A stretch of 39,856 nucleotides of DNA from Candidatus Anaerobiospirillum pullicola. GTDB lineage: Bacteria; Pseudomonadota; Gammaproteobacteria; Enterobacterales; Succinivibrionaceae. The translations under genes were made by a program, and so were the position numbers. Under the pieces are notes generated by a model. That model saw only the letters and a list, made by a program, of their open reading frames with translations, did not search any database and was not told where the DNA came from. Positions 17,524-26,400 of this stretch are shown here, piece by piece (position 1 is the stretch's first letter; each line of letters opens with the position of its first letter). Where the stretch lies: contig JAHLFE010000063.1 of the NCBI GenBank assembly GCA_018884035.1, forward strand, positions 1-39,856, given 5' to 3'.

Positions 17524-19170
17524 ATGACTGATCAGGATATGTTGGCTGTAGCAGAGAAAGGAGAGGGTGGACAAGAGCGTCCCCTCGTGCTCGTGATTGC
17601 TGGTGTCGATAGCGGTGGCGGTGCAGGTATAACCGCTGACGTTATCTCGGTGCACGATCAGGGAGCATGGGCTTTACCTGTTGTCACCGCCTTAACTTGC
17701 CAGAGCTTAGATCGCGTGACCTTAGTGGCCCCAACATCGGTGGAGGTCTTCACTGAGAGCATCAAGCTGGCAATGAATGATTGGCCTACCAAGCCACTGG
17801 CGATCAAAGTCGGTCTGATTACCGATGACAAGATCCTCGACTGCCTGTTAGAGCTCTTAGACACCACTTTACAGGGCATCCCTGTGGTGTGGGATCCAGT
17901 CTTAACGGCTACTGCCGGTGAGCTTAAGAGCACCAACCTCTATAAGAAGCTGCCACAGATCTTAAAGCACAGCACCGTCTTTACCCCCAACCTGCCCGAG
18001 GCTTTAGCCTTAGCCGGTTGGGATGAGTCGGAGCTCTTTGCTAAGGGCGGTGTCTTTAAGCTGTGTGACGTCTTCTTAAAGCAAGGTTCACAAGCCGTGC
18101 TCTTAAAGGGTGGTCATAACGTCTCCGCTTTAGATGCTGTCGATGTCTTTAAGAGTCAGACCCACGCTTTTGTCATGGAGCACGAAAAGCGTGAGGGCTT
18201 AGGCGCGCATGGTGGTGGCTGTGCCTTATCATCTTCTTTAGCGGCATTAATCGCGTGCGGCTATGCGCTGCAAGACGCGGCGGTCTTAGCTAAGGTCTAT
18301 GTGACCCACGGTATCTTTACCCCAGATGTCGCTTTAGGTCACAAGCGCCCACCAATTGCGCACCATGCTTTAAGCTACGACCTCAAGTACATGCCTCATA
18401 TCATTGAGGAAAACTTCCCACAAAACGGTGGCCCATTCCCAGCTTGCCCTTTTAACATGGGTCTCTACCCTGTGGTCGATAACACCGAGATCATGGAGCG
18501 TTTGCTGGCCTTAGGTGTAAAGACCATTCAGCTGCGCATCAAGACCCAAGTGCACGATGATGAGAGCGATCCGCATCTGTGTGCAGAGATCCGTCGGGCC
18601 TGCTTCTTAGGTCACAGCTACCGTGCTCGTGTCTTTATTGACGACCACTACAAACTGGCCGCAAAGTATGGCGCTTACGGTGTGCACTTAGGCATGGAAG
18701 ATTTGCAGTCGGCTGACCTTGAGTTTATCGCCCAATCTGGCCTGCGTTTAGGCGTGTCGACTCATGGCATTTATGAGGTGTGCAAGGCTTTAAATCTGCA
18801 CCCATCGTACATCGCTATTGGTCACGTCTTCCCAACCAAGACTAAGGCGATGCCATCTAAGCCACAAGGTATCACCAAGATGGGCCTGCAAGCGCGCATG
18901 TTAAAGGGTGTGGTGCCAACTGTGGCTATCGGTGGCATTAAGCTCAATCATGCCCAAGAGATCCTTGATGAGGGTATCGACTCGATTGCAGTGGTGACGG
19001 CTATTACCGAGGCCAAACGTCCAGCAGTGGAGACGCAGAAGTGGATTGCGATCTGCCGTACCGGCCCATCGGAGCTCTTTGGCCATGAATCGCATGCGTG
19101 GCATGAGCGTCAAGATGAGCAGCAAGTGCCTGAGCGCTCGCCACTGTTTGAGGCCAATCCACGCTACTAA
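17524..19170 (+). CDS. thiDE: ThiD-ThiE fusion: HMP/HMP-P kinase and thiamine-phosphate synthase
   Basis: 548 residues. Residues ~20-270 are ThiD (IAGVDSGGGAGITADV, VVTALTCQ, VWDPVL, FTPNLPEA, VLLKGGH, and HGGGCALSSSLAAL with the conserved Cys233), phosphorylating HMP-P to HMP-PP. Residues ~313-510 are ThiE (GLYPVVDN, TIQLRIK, FIDDHYKLAAKYGAYGVHLG, GVSTHG, YIAIGHVFPTKTK, VAIGGI), which couples HMP-PP to thiazole phosphate giving thiamine monophosphate. One polypeptide therefore performs successive steps and may channel HMP-PP. The ThiD region near the anion hole reads AHGGGC where E. coli has HGTGC. The ATG at 17524 has only a weak AAGAAG upstream. Tandem hairpins follow the stop. Confidence 0.93.
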   Translation: MTDQDMLAVAEKGEGGQERPLVLVIAGVDSGGGAGITADVISVHDQGAWALPVVTALTCQSLDRVTLVAPTSVEVFTESIKLAMNDWPTKPLAIKVGLITDDKILDCLLELLDTTLQGIPVVWDPVLTATAGELKSTNLYKKLPQILKHSTVFTPNLPEALALAGWDESELFAKGGVFKLCDVFLKQGSQAVLLKGGHNVSALDAVDVFKSQTHAFVMEHEKREGLGAHGGGCALSSSLAALIACGYALQDAAVLAKVYVTHGIFTPDVALGHKRPPIAHHALSYDLKYMPHIIEENFPQNGGPFPACPFNMGLYPVVDNTEIMERLLALGVKTIQLRIKTQVHDDESDPHLCAEIRRACFLGHSYRARVFIDDHYKLAAKYGAYGVHLGMEDLQSADLEFIAQSGLRLGVSTHGIYEVCKALNLHPSYIAIGHVFPTKTKAMPSKPQGITKMGLQARMLKGVVPTVAIGGIKLNHAQEILDEGIDSIAVVTAITEAKRPAVETQKWIAICRTGPSELFGHESHAWHERQDEQQVPERSPLFEANPRY

Positions 19171-19222
19171 CGACCACTCAACGCCAGCGACTTACTTGCG
19201 ACTTACCAGCTACTGAGTGGTG

Positions 19223-19250
19223 AGCCGCTTGTCAGGTGGTAGTGGCTTTT
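19223..19250 (+). terminator. Probable terminator of thiDE
   Basis: AGCCGCT / AGTGGCT stem (one G-T pair) running into TTTT, about 50 bases after the thiDE stop. A second perfect hairpin CCCCTGTA-GCTT-TACAGGGG follows at 19253-19272. Confidence 0.55.
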
Positions 19251-19285
19251 ATCCCCTGTAGCTTTACAGGGGGTAGGGCTGCTAT

Positions 19286-19434
19286 GGAATGACTGACTTA
19301 ATAGGTGAAGGATTTATGGTAAGCATGCGGGCCCATCTTCAGATAGGGTCAAGCTTACCTGCATCATTTATCTCGAGGTGTGGTGTTTTACCAAAGCTCA
19401 TTTCTGCATCTGTCACTTTTAGATCAGTCATTCT
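19286..19434 (-). repeat. ERIC-like palindromic repeat, copy 4
   Basis: 149 bp in inverted orientation, more diverged than the others: left end GGAATGACTGACTTAATAGG, right end ...AGATCAGTCATTCT. The minus strand keeps the GATGCAGGTAAGC core. It lies between the thiDE hairpins and the thiF leader. Confidence 0.75.
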
Positions 19435-19569
19435 TAAGTCACAGGCGTAACTATACTGGCACAGCATTGTTAATTGTGATAACTCCTAAGGAAGTTGTCA
19501 CAACCATCTCCGCTGCTTGAGTATATGTGCATCCTGCACCGCATACAGCAAACTTTTTTGGAGACAGAA

Positions 19570-20379
19570 ATGGCCCAAGATAACGACCAGTACGAAGACT
19601 ACGATCTTGACGGTTATGAAGACGGCTTCGAGGACGAAGAGGATCGTTATAAGCGCCAAGAGATGTTGCCTGAGTTTGCTGGTAAGCAGGACTTATTAGC
19701 CCAAAAGCATGTGGCCATTGTTGGTGTAGGTGGTTTAGGTGGCCTGTGCTCTGTACTCTTAAGCAACGCCGGTGTCGGCAAGCTCTCGCTTTTTGATAGC
19801 GATAGCATTGCGTGGTCTAACTTGCATCGGCAGATCATCTTTACCGAGGAAGAAGCGGAGGCTCTGATTGCTTCTAAGATTAACTCGGTCACTAAATTCA
19901 TAGAAAAACGCAATAGCGCGACGCGCCTTAATACCAGCAATGCAACAGTGACCAGTAAAACGATAGAAGCCCTCAACAAATGCGATCTGGTGCTTGATCT
20001 AACCGACAACCCAAAAAGCCGTGCTGACATTGCACGCGGCGCCCTGCGCGCCAAGATTGATCTTATCGAGGGCGCCGTCAGTGGTTATACAGGGCAAGTG
20101 GCTCTCTTTGCGTTTTCGCAGCCTGACTTTGTGAAAAAGCACGGTTGCTACAGCTGCTTAGTACCTGAGATGTATCAGCCGTTTAAGGGCATTACCGGCC
20201 CAGCGGCGGCCTATGTGTCCTCGCTGGTCGCGCATATCGCCTTAGCATACTTGCTGGGTGATAACAGCATGGTGGGCACCTTAGTGCGCACGGATTTACA
20301 GCATCTAACCATGAAGAAGATGCAGTTACAGCCTGATCCCAAGTGCCCAGTGTGCAACTTTTTACAGCAGTTAGCGTAA
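19570..20379 (+). CDS. thiF: ThiS adenylyltransferase ThiF (E1-like)
   Basis: 269 residues from the ATG at 19570, with GGAGA 5 bases upstream. The in-frame TTG at 19495 would add 25 residues but has a badly spaced site. E1-like ThiF/MoeB/HesA fold: ATP-binding GVGGLGG (residues 52-58), DSDSIAWSNLHRQ (76-88), DLVLDLTDN, and two zinc-binding pairs CYSC (Cys193, 196) and CPVC (Cys259, 262). It activates the C-terminal glycine of ThiS by adenylation for sulfur transfer. Residues 1-25 are strikingly acidic. The segment corresponding to E. coli ThiF ERNCRTAG is shortened to QPFKGITGP, so the cysteine that links to ThiS in E. coli has no counterpart. Context (thiS, thiG and thiH downstream) makes the ThiF role very likely. 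Confidence 0.85.
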   Translation: MAQDNDQYEDYDLDGYEDGFEDEEDRYKRQEMLPEFAGKQDLLAQKHVAIVGVGGLGGLCSVLLSNAGVGKLSLFDSDSIAWSNLHRQIIFTEEEAEALIASKINSVTKFIEKRNSATRLNTSNATVTSKTIEALNKCDLVLDLTDNPKSRADIARGALRAKIDLIEGAVSGYTGQVALFAFSQPDFVKKHGCYSCLVPEMYQPFKGITGPAAAYVSSLVAHIALAYLLGDNSMVGTLVRTDLQHLTMKKMQLQPDPKCPVCNFLQQLA

Positions 20380-20723
20380 GGAGTGTAGGAGAGGGCGCGC
20401 TACCACCAGTGTTATCTCCGTTTCAGGGCACAGGAGCGTGAAAGGACACAGCTTACAGCCGGTTCCTAGAGCCACCTGATGCCAAGTACGCGCCGTCAAT
20501 CTTGAGGTTTGGTGATGTTAATGAGCAGACGGCGCACGCGGTGCCGCACAGCTCCTGTGCTGTGCTGGCGCCCTCAAGGCGAGCGCTGTACTCTGCGTCT
20601 TTATGGTCATCACCACGCACCAGTTTAGAGTCACCACCCAAAAGGGCCGCGTGCACGTGCCAAATAAAGCGTAGACGCAAGCCTGCTTTGATTACGGTCA
20701 TCCCATTACAGGTTTAAGACACC
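20380..20723. other. Spacer between thiF and thiS, no gene recognised
   Basis: 344 bases. Open frames on both strands (e.g. minus 20453-20701) have no recognisable domain, and no riboswitch motif was found. It may contain the promoter of thiSGH. Confidence 0.4.
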
Positions 20724-20933
20724 ATGCCAACAATGCAAATTGAAGTTAATAACGAGCCACGTGAGGTTGCTCAGGGCCAAAGCTTAAAAGAGCTTATGGC
20801 TAGTCTGCAATTTCCTACAGAGGGCACGGCCGTGGCGGTCGATGATGCCATTGTGCCCAAGTCGCAGTGGGACAGCTTTGTCCTCACCGCAGGCATGAAG
20901 GTCGATGTTTTTAGTTTGGTCGCAGGAGGTTAA
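20724..20933 (+). CDS. thiS: Sulfur carrier protein ThiS
   Basis: 69 residues, typical length and beta-grasp pattern (MQIEVNNEPREVAQGQSLKE, GTAVAVDDAIVPKSQW, VDVFSLVAGG). It ends in the Gly-Gly that ThiF adenylates and that becomes a thiocarboxylate, the sulfur source for ThiG. The ribosome binding site before the ATG at 20724 is weak. It is followed after 3 bases by thiG, whose Shine-Dalgarno AGGAGG is formed by the codons of the terminal Gly-Gly. Confidence 0.93.
   Translation: MPTMQIEVNNEPREVAQGQSLKELMASLQFPTEGTAVAVDDAIVPKSQWDSFVLTAGMKVDVFSLVAGG
20924..20929 (+). promoter_or_regulatory. thiG ribosome binding site inside the thiS Gly-Gly codons
   Basis: AGGAGG within GCA GGA GGT TAA, 7 bases before the GTG start of thiG. 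It fixes the thiG start and implies translational coupling. Confidence 0.8.
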
Positions 20934-20936
20934 AAG

Positions 20937-21731
20937 GTGGATAAGTTAGTCTTAGCCGGTCAGGAGTTTGATTCGCGCCTGATCGTGGGTACGGGCAAGT
21001 ACGCCAGCGGTGCCATTTTGCAAGAGTCGATTAAGGCAAGTGGTGCCCAGATCGCCACCATGGCCGTAAAGCGCGTCGACATTAAGCACGGCACGGACGA
21101 CATCGTGAAGCCTTTAAAAGATTTAGGCGTCACGCTGATGCCTAACACCTCCGGTGCTCGTAACGCCAAGGAAGCGGTCTTTGCCGCGCAGCTGTCGCGT
21201 GAAGCCTTAGGCACAGACTGGATTAAGGTCGAAGTGCACCCTGATCAGAAGTACCTCTTACCAGACACCATTGAGACCTACAATGCCTGTAAGGAGCTGG
21301 TAGCACAAGGCTTTAAGGTCTTTGCTTACTGCCAGGCAGACCTGTGCTTATGCAAGGCCTTAGAGGAGCTGGGCGTCGCGGCAGTGATGCCTTTAGGCAG
21401 CCCTATTGGTTCGGCGCGGGGCTTAGAGACGGAGCCTTTCTTAAAGCTCATCTTAAAAGAGTGCCGTTGCCCTGTGGTGGTGGATGCCGGTATTGGTGCC
21501 CCATCGGAGGCGGCACGTTCCTTAGAGTTAGGCGCGGCTGCGGTGATGGTCAATACCGCGATTGCTGCAGCAGGTGATCCAATTGCGATGTCTCGTGCCT
21601 TTAAGGCGGCCTGTGAAGCGGGGCGCTTAGGCTATGAGGCGGGCTTAGCGGCGCAGTATGAGACGGCTAAGGCCACATCGCCTATGGAGCAGTTCTTACA
21701 CTCGGTGTTAGAGGCGGAAAAAGAGGCCTAA
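20937..21731 (+). CDS. thiG: Thiazole synthase ThiG
   Basis: 264 residues, GTG start. It condenses deoxyxylulose 5-phosphate, dehydroglycine and ThiS thiocarboxylate to thiazole phosphate. Seen: SRLIVGTGKY, the Schiff-base lysine in WIKVEV (Lys97), MPLGSPIGSARG, PVVVDAGIGAPSEAARSLEL and AVMVNTAIAAAGDPIAM, all in ThiG order and spacing. Length is normal. It forms an operon with thiS (3-base gap) and thiH (144-base gap). Confidence 0.95.
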   Translation: MDKLVLAGQEFDSRLIVGTGKYASGAILQESIKASGAQIATMAVKRVDIKHGTDDIVKPLKDLGVTLMPNTSGARNAKEAVFAAQLSREALGTDWIKVEVHPDQKYLLPDTIETYNACKELVAQGFKVFAYCQADLCLCKALEELGVAAVMPLGSPIGSARGLETEPFLKLILKECRCPVVVDAGIGAPSEAARSLELGAAAVMVNTAIAAAGDPIAMSRAFKAACEAGRLGYEAGLAAQYETAKATSPMEQFLHSVLEAEKEA

Positions 21732-21875
21732 GGGCCGAAGAGTGCTTCTGCTCTCTGTTAGCGCACGGCATAAGTGTGCTGCGCTCAAGAACACATGGCG
21801 CCAGCAAGTTAGGAGTTTGTGTCTGCCTGCATGTAGCGAAGAGACGCTGGTAGGCACAAGCTGAGGATAGGGGAA

Positions 21876-23039
21876 ATGAGCTTTTTTGATGAAATTTCCA
21901 AACTCGACATCGACAAGTTTAAGGATGTAGTAGAAAGCCGTACCGATGCCGATGTGGAGCGGGCGCTTAGCAAAGATGGTGCGCTGGGCGTAGAGGACTT
22001 TGCTGCCCTCATTAGCGACAATGCGCGTAAGCACTATTTAAAGGAAATGGTGCTGACCTCGATGCAGCTGACGCGTAAGCGCTTTGGCCGTACCCTCAAT
22101 ATGTACGTGCCACTGTACCTCACCAACCTCTGCACCAATAAGTGCGCTTACTGTGGCTTCTCGGCCATGAATAAGTTTGAGCGCACCGTGCTGACCTTAG
22201 ATGAGATCAAGGAAGAGTGCGAGGCCATTGCTAAGTTAGGCTTCCAGAACATTCTGCTGGTAACCGGTGAAAGCTCGCGTCGTGGCGGTATGGACTACTT
22301 TAGGCAGGTGCTGCCGATTGTGAAGCCTTATGCAGCTTACCTGCAAATGGAAGTGCAGCCTCTTGACACCGAGGACTACGCGGAGCTGAAGACCTTAGGC
22401 TTAGATGCGGTGTCGGTGTATCAGGAGACTTACCACCAGCCAACCTACAAGGCAGTGCACTTAGCCGGTAAGAAGATGGACATGCGCTATCGCATGGAGA
22501 CGCCAGAGCGCTTAGGTGAGGCGGGCATTGATAAGGTGGGTATTGGCGCCCTCTTAGGTCTCTATGATTGGCGTGTGGATTGCTGCGCGCTGGCTTTACA
22601 CGTGCTCTATATGCGTGAGCACTATTGGAAGACGCGACTTTCGGTGTCCTTCCCACGCTTACGTCCGGCAGCTGGTGGCTATGAGCCGCATCTGCCAGTA
22701 AGTGATGCGCAATTAGTGCAGCTGATTGCGGCGTGGCGTATCTTTGATCACGAGCTGGATCTGACGATTTCTACCCGTGAGAGTGCGCAGTTCCGTGACA
22801 TGATTATGCCTTACGGCATTACGGCAATTTCGGCACAGAGCTCGACAGAGCCTGGTGGCTATGCCCACAAAGGTGAGCACTTAGAGCAGTGGCACGTCAA
22901 TGACGACCGCACGGTAGAGCAGGTGGTAAAGGCCTTAGAGCTCAATGGCTTACAGGCTGTCTTCCATGATGCCTCGACGACCTATATGCCACAGAGCAAC
23001 AGCACGAGCGTAACGGGCGTTGCTACTGCTGCTCACTAA
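21876..23039 (+). CDS. thiH: 2-iminoacetate (dehydroglycine) synthase ThiH
   Basis: 387 residues. Radical-SAM tyrosine lyase that releases p-cresol and dehydroglycine for ThiG; oxygen-sensitive, the version of this step used by enterobacteria and many anaerobes instead of ThiO. The cluster motif is CTNKCAYC (Cys86, 90, 93) followed by GF. Other family landmarks are NILLVTGES, MEVQPLDTEDY, YQETYH, KVGIGALLGLYDW, SFPRLRPA and STEPGGY. AGGGGA precedes the ATG. It has a short Ser/Thr/Ala C-terminal tail. Presence of thiH implies anaerobic or microaerobic thiazole synthesis. Confidence 0.95.
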   Translation: MSFFDEISKLDIDKFKDVVESRTDADVERALSKDGALGVEDFAALISDNARKHYLKEMVLTSMQLTRKRFGRTLNMYVPLYLTNLCTNKCAYCGFSAMNKFERTVLTLDEIKEECEAIAKLGFQNILLVTGESSRRGGMDYFRQVLPIVKPYAAYLQMEVQPLDTEDYAELKTLGLDAVSVYQETYHQPTYKAVHLAGKKMDMRYRMETPERLGEAGIDKVGIGALLGLYDWRVDCCALALHVLYMREHYWKTRLSVSFPRLRPAAGGYEPHLPVSDAQLVQLIAAWRIFDHELDLTISTRESAQFRDMIMPYGITAISAQSSTEPGGYAHKGEHLEQWHVNDDRTVEQVVKALELNGLQAVFHDASTTYMPQSNSTSVTGVATAAH

Positions 23040-23063
23040 GCTGCTGCTGGTAGAGGTTGGGCG

Positions 23064-23088
23064 ATGCCACGCTTGCCTAACGTGGCAT
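23064..23088 (+). terminator. Stem-loop downstream of thiH
   Basis: A perfect 8-bp stem ATGCCACG / CGTGGCAT with a 9-nt loop begins 25 bases after the thiH stop. It is followed by GAAAAA rather than a T-run. Confidence 0.4.
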
Positions 23089-23093
23089 GAAAA

Positions 23094-23137
23094 AGGCGGC
23101 AGCCATAAAGCATGTTGTTGTGCTATAGCTGCCGCCT
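23094..23137 (-). terminator. Probable intrinsic terminator of the minus-strand cassette
   Basis: A perfect 10-bp GC-rich stem AGGCGGCAGC / GCTGCCGCCT, with further pairing toward the loop, is followed on the minus strand by TTTTTC. It would stop transcription coming from the 16-kb minus-strand cassette and separates it from thiH. Confidence 0.6.
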
Positions 23138-23159
23138 AAAGAAAACAGTAAGTATGGGG

Positions 23160-23319
23160 CCTTGCGATTTTTTTTGGTGCTGAGGCATTAGTGGTAGATC
23201 GTGTTGCTGCCTAGTCGAGCTGTGTGTGTAAAGCAGCACTGTGTCTTAGAAGCTGCGCGCTGCAGGGCAGCGCCTTAGCGTTCGAGGAGCGCGCCGTTAG
23301 CACCAAAAAAATCGCAAGG
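23160..23319. repeat. 160-bp segment bounded by 21-22-bp inverted repeats
   Basis: Left arm 23160-23181: CCTTGCGA, T8, GGTGCT. Right arm 23299-23319: AGCACC, A7, TCGCAAGG. The arms match perfectly except for one base in the homopolymer. The interior is non-coding. It may be a MITE-like insertion or a very long stem-loop; no clear target duplication was seen. Confidence 0.65.
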
Positions 23320-23430
23320 ATCGTTTTTTACATGGAAAAACTGGCTTTAAATGGCTTGAATAAGCCATCCGTCATTATAATGACCAACTTGGAATCTCAA
23401 GTGAGTAAGCATAAGAGGGAGGCTCTGCTA

Positions 23431-26400
23431 CTACTCATCAACATCATCAACAATGGCTGTGATCATAATGTCATCGGCACCATCGTCACCGCTAAGATAC
23501 ATGTACACTGCGTACAGCAAATCTGGCATGTTCTTCCAGGACTCTGGCTTGTCCAGATTTAAGCGCACAAATGTATTCATAGGGAAAGGGTGCTGACTAT
23601 AGTACTGCTGCAGATTGTCAACCGCTTCTATCAGCTTAGCAGCCAAGTCACCGTTGGCATCTAAGACCTGACTGATCTGAGGGTCTTGTGAGCCTCTCGT
23701 GCGCAGCAAAGCCAGTAAAAGTTCACATAAGCGCATGATTTTACGCGTGGTTTTATAACCAGGCTTTGTACTATCGTTGTGCAGCATAGAGTTTAAAGTG
23801 CTGTACACTGCCTGTCCTAAGGTCTTGACTTGCTCTGCTGTAAGTTTGGTCACAACGTCTGGACAGCGCCAATAAGCTTGAGCCAAAGCGTTTATTTTCC
23901 AAGTGCTGATATTCATAAGCAAATTGTCGTGAATGCGCTGTTGCACAGGTAAGGATAAATCACCTATGGCTGATCCTAGCATATCAACATAGAAGCCAAG
24001 ATTATCTGGTTTTTCTGTGCTGGCAGAAATCAGCTCCAACTTCTGCCATAGAGCCTGAAACCATACTGCGTCTTTGTGCATACGGGCAGCACAAAGGCTA
24101 CACTCTTGACCCAGCTTGCTATCCAGCAGTCCCAAACGCTCAATTACCTGCAGATCCTGCTCAAAGGTCTCAACAGCATCACGCAGTTGCTGGGGAGCAT
24201 CAGCATCGTTAATGGATCTACCATCTCGCCATATTTGAATGGAAGGGAAACGGAGGCTCTTCTGTAGTTTGTTCGCACGATCCTCTAGCCAAGATGCCCC
24301 TATGGTATCGCTGATATCGCAGGCTTTATAACCATTATCAGTCTTAGTAAGAGTGAAGTAAATCACTTCCTGATCCCAGAGTGATCCGTGACCGTAATAC
24401 TCTCGTGGATGAAAAAACACCTCTTTACCATCAGGTAAAGAGAGGAAACCAAACTCGCCATTCTTGCGCACTACGCTCACATTGCTGGCAAAGTTCTCCA
24501 CCTCCAGTCGTATATCATCGGACTGTTGTGTACCATCTAAAACAGACAGGTACTTCTTGCAGAGGTTATGAACATTGCCAAACTCTCTAAGCATCCAAGC
24601 AATAACGTCAGAGGAGCCTCTATTGCTAGGGTATCTACGCAGATTGGCCCACTTAAGAGCTGCTGGCAGTTGTGGTACTGGAGAGTTACGTTTAATGCTC
24701 TCTGCGTTAACCCACTGCGCCTCAATTTGCTGAAAAGGAGCTTTATGGCCACTTTTCGGCTTTACTAACAGCCTGTAAGGTTGCTCTGCACCGTAGGTAT
24801 AGAGCACCTCAAGATCACAAGTCACATCCGCATTTAACGGAAATGCAGGTGATGTAATCTGCATTTGGTAGCGCAGTGGTTTACCCCGTTCACTTTTAGT
24901 CAACGGGAATTGGTAAAGGTCTTTACCTTGAGGCAAGGAAAACTCAACCTTAGTGACAACAAAGCACTCGCCAAAATGTGGCAACACAGCTTTACTGGAT
25001 CTGACCAAGGGTACATAGCTCGTAATGCCATTGACTGAGGCGCGCATAAACAGCTCAGGAAGATGATCTTTCCACAGATCAGGGCTGTTAGGTAGCTGTT
25101 GCCAAGCAATCAGCTGCGCACCGCCTGTAACTGGGGAAAAGCCTCCTAAATTTCTCACCTCTAGTTCTGGCTCATCCTGCAGTTGCAGTGCACTATCGGC
25201 CGAGATAAAAAACAGCGGGATATCGCCCTTGAGCTGCATTTGCTGCTGAATATCAGCAAAGAACATCTGCGCCTTAAGCTGTACTGAGGTTAAGAGCGAG
25301 CTTAGCTCTTGCACCTTCTGAGGTTCAAACAGCCAAAAGCTTAAATCAGCTTTCTGCCCAGTTTCCTGCTCCGTATCGGCAAAAGATACACCAACATTTT
25401 CTAATGCTGGAATATCCGCAAAGGCAAAGGACATTTGCTTACAAGCTTGCTTATTGAAGCCAGCAGGTAAGATGCTAAGATACACCTGCTTAAGCTCAGG
25501 TGGGCTGTAGATGTTTGATGGATAATGCTCCCACAGCATACCACCTGCTTGCGGCAGCTTAGTCTGAATTTTGGTCTCTCGTGTTCCCAGCAGCGGCGTT
25601 ATCACAAGTTGCGTTCCAAACAGTGAGGCGCACATCACCAGCACCTGATTATGTCCCGCAAAGGCATCTGGGCATGATTTCAGTAACGCAAACACTGTAG
25701 CAATACTACGAGGCAGCGGCTGTGCATTCGGGAAGTACAGATTAAGTTGGCGCCGTACTGTGCTTAGAGCGATTTCGTCAGCTGCATCAGGTACCAAATA
25801 ATAACAAGCTTGAGTGCAACGCACCTCGTCATGTAGCTTGCTAAAAAATAGCTGCGCAGCCGCAAACATCTCATGATCAGTTTTTTCCCCACTGAATAGG
25901 TCATAGGGACTGAGCACAGGATTATGCTCTGTGAGTAGCAGGCCCTCAGTTAGGGAGCAATCAAGGAACACGCGCCCACATTTGTCGCTATCGCAAAACT
26001 GTCCTAAAAGCCGATAAGGCAGCTGTTGTTCTGCTCGCGGCTCTTCATCTACGAGAGCGTAATGTGGACGCATCTGACTCAAATCAATCAGACCGTAACG
26101 CGCTGAGGAGTCGGTCTTATCTGGATCTAGGGCGACATCCTTATTTGTATGAGCTCTTACAGTGCTCAGTGGCAAGGAGCGCAGAATGTTGCTCAATGCC
26201 TTATGTAGCTGCAATATACTGCTTTCCCCAGCAGCTATGGTCACAGTGTGCTCATGCTGACTCTCATCCTGAGAGTAATGTAGCGTTAGGCCGGACGCAT
26301 TACCACTAACACGGCACTGCAGGCTTGGGATGGTGAAAACCACCTCATCGTGTTTGTACTCTAAGGCAAAGCGGTTATTTTCCCAAAAACCAGCCAAGTA

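Noticed and set aside
20453-20701. 82-codon minus-strand frame between thiF and thiS
   Set aside because: No recognisable motif, no clear ribosome binding site, and an overlapping plus-strand frame of similar length; treated as chance.
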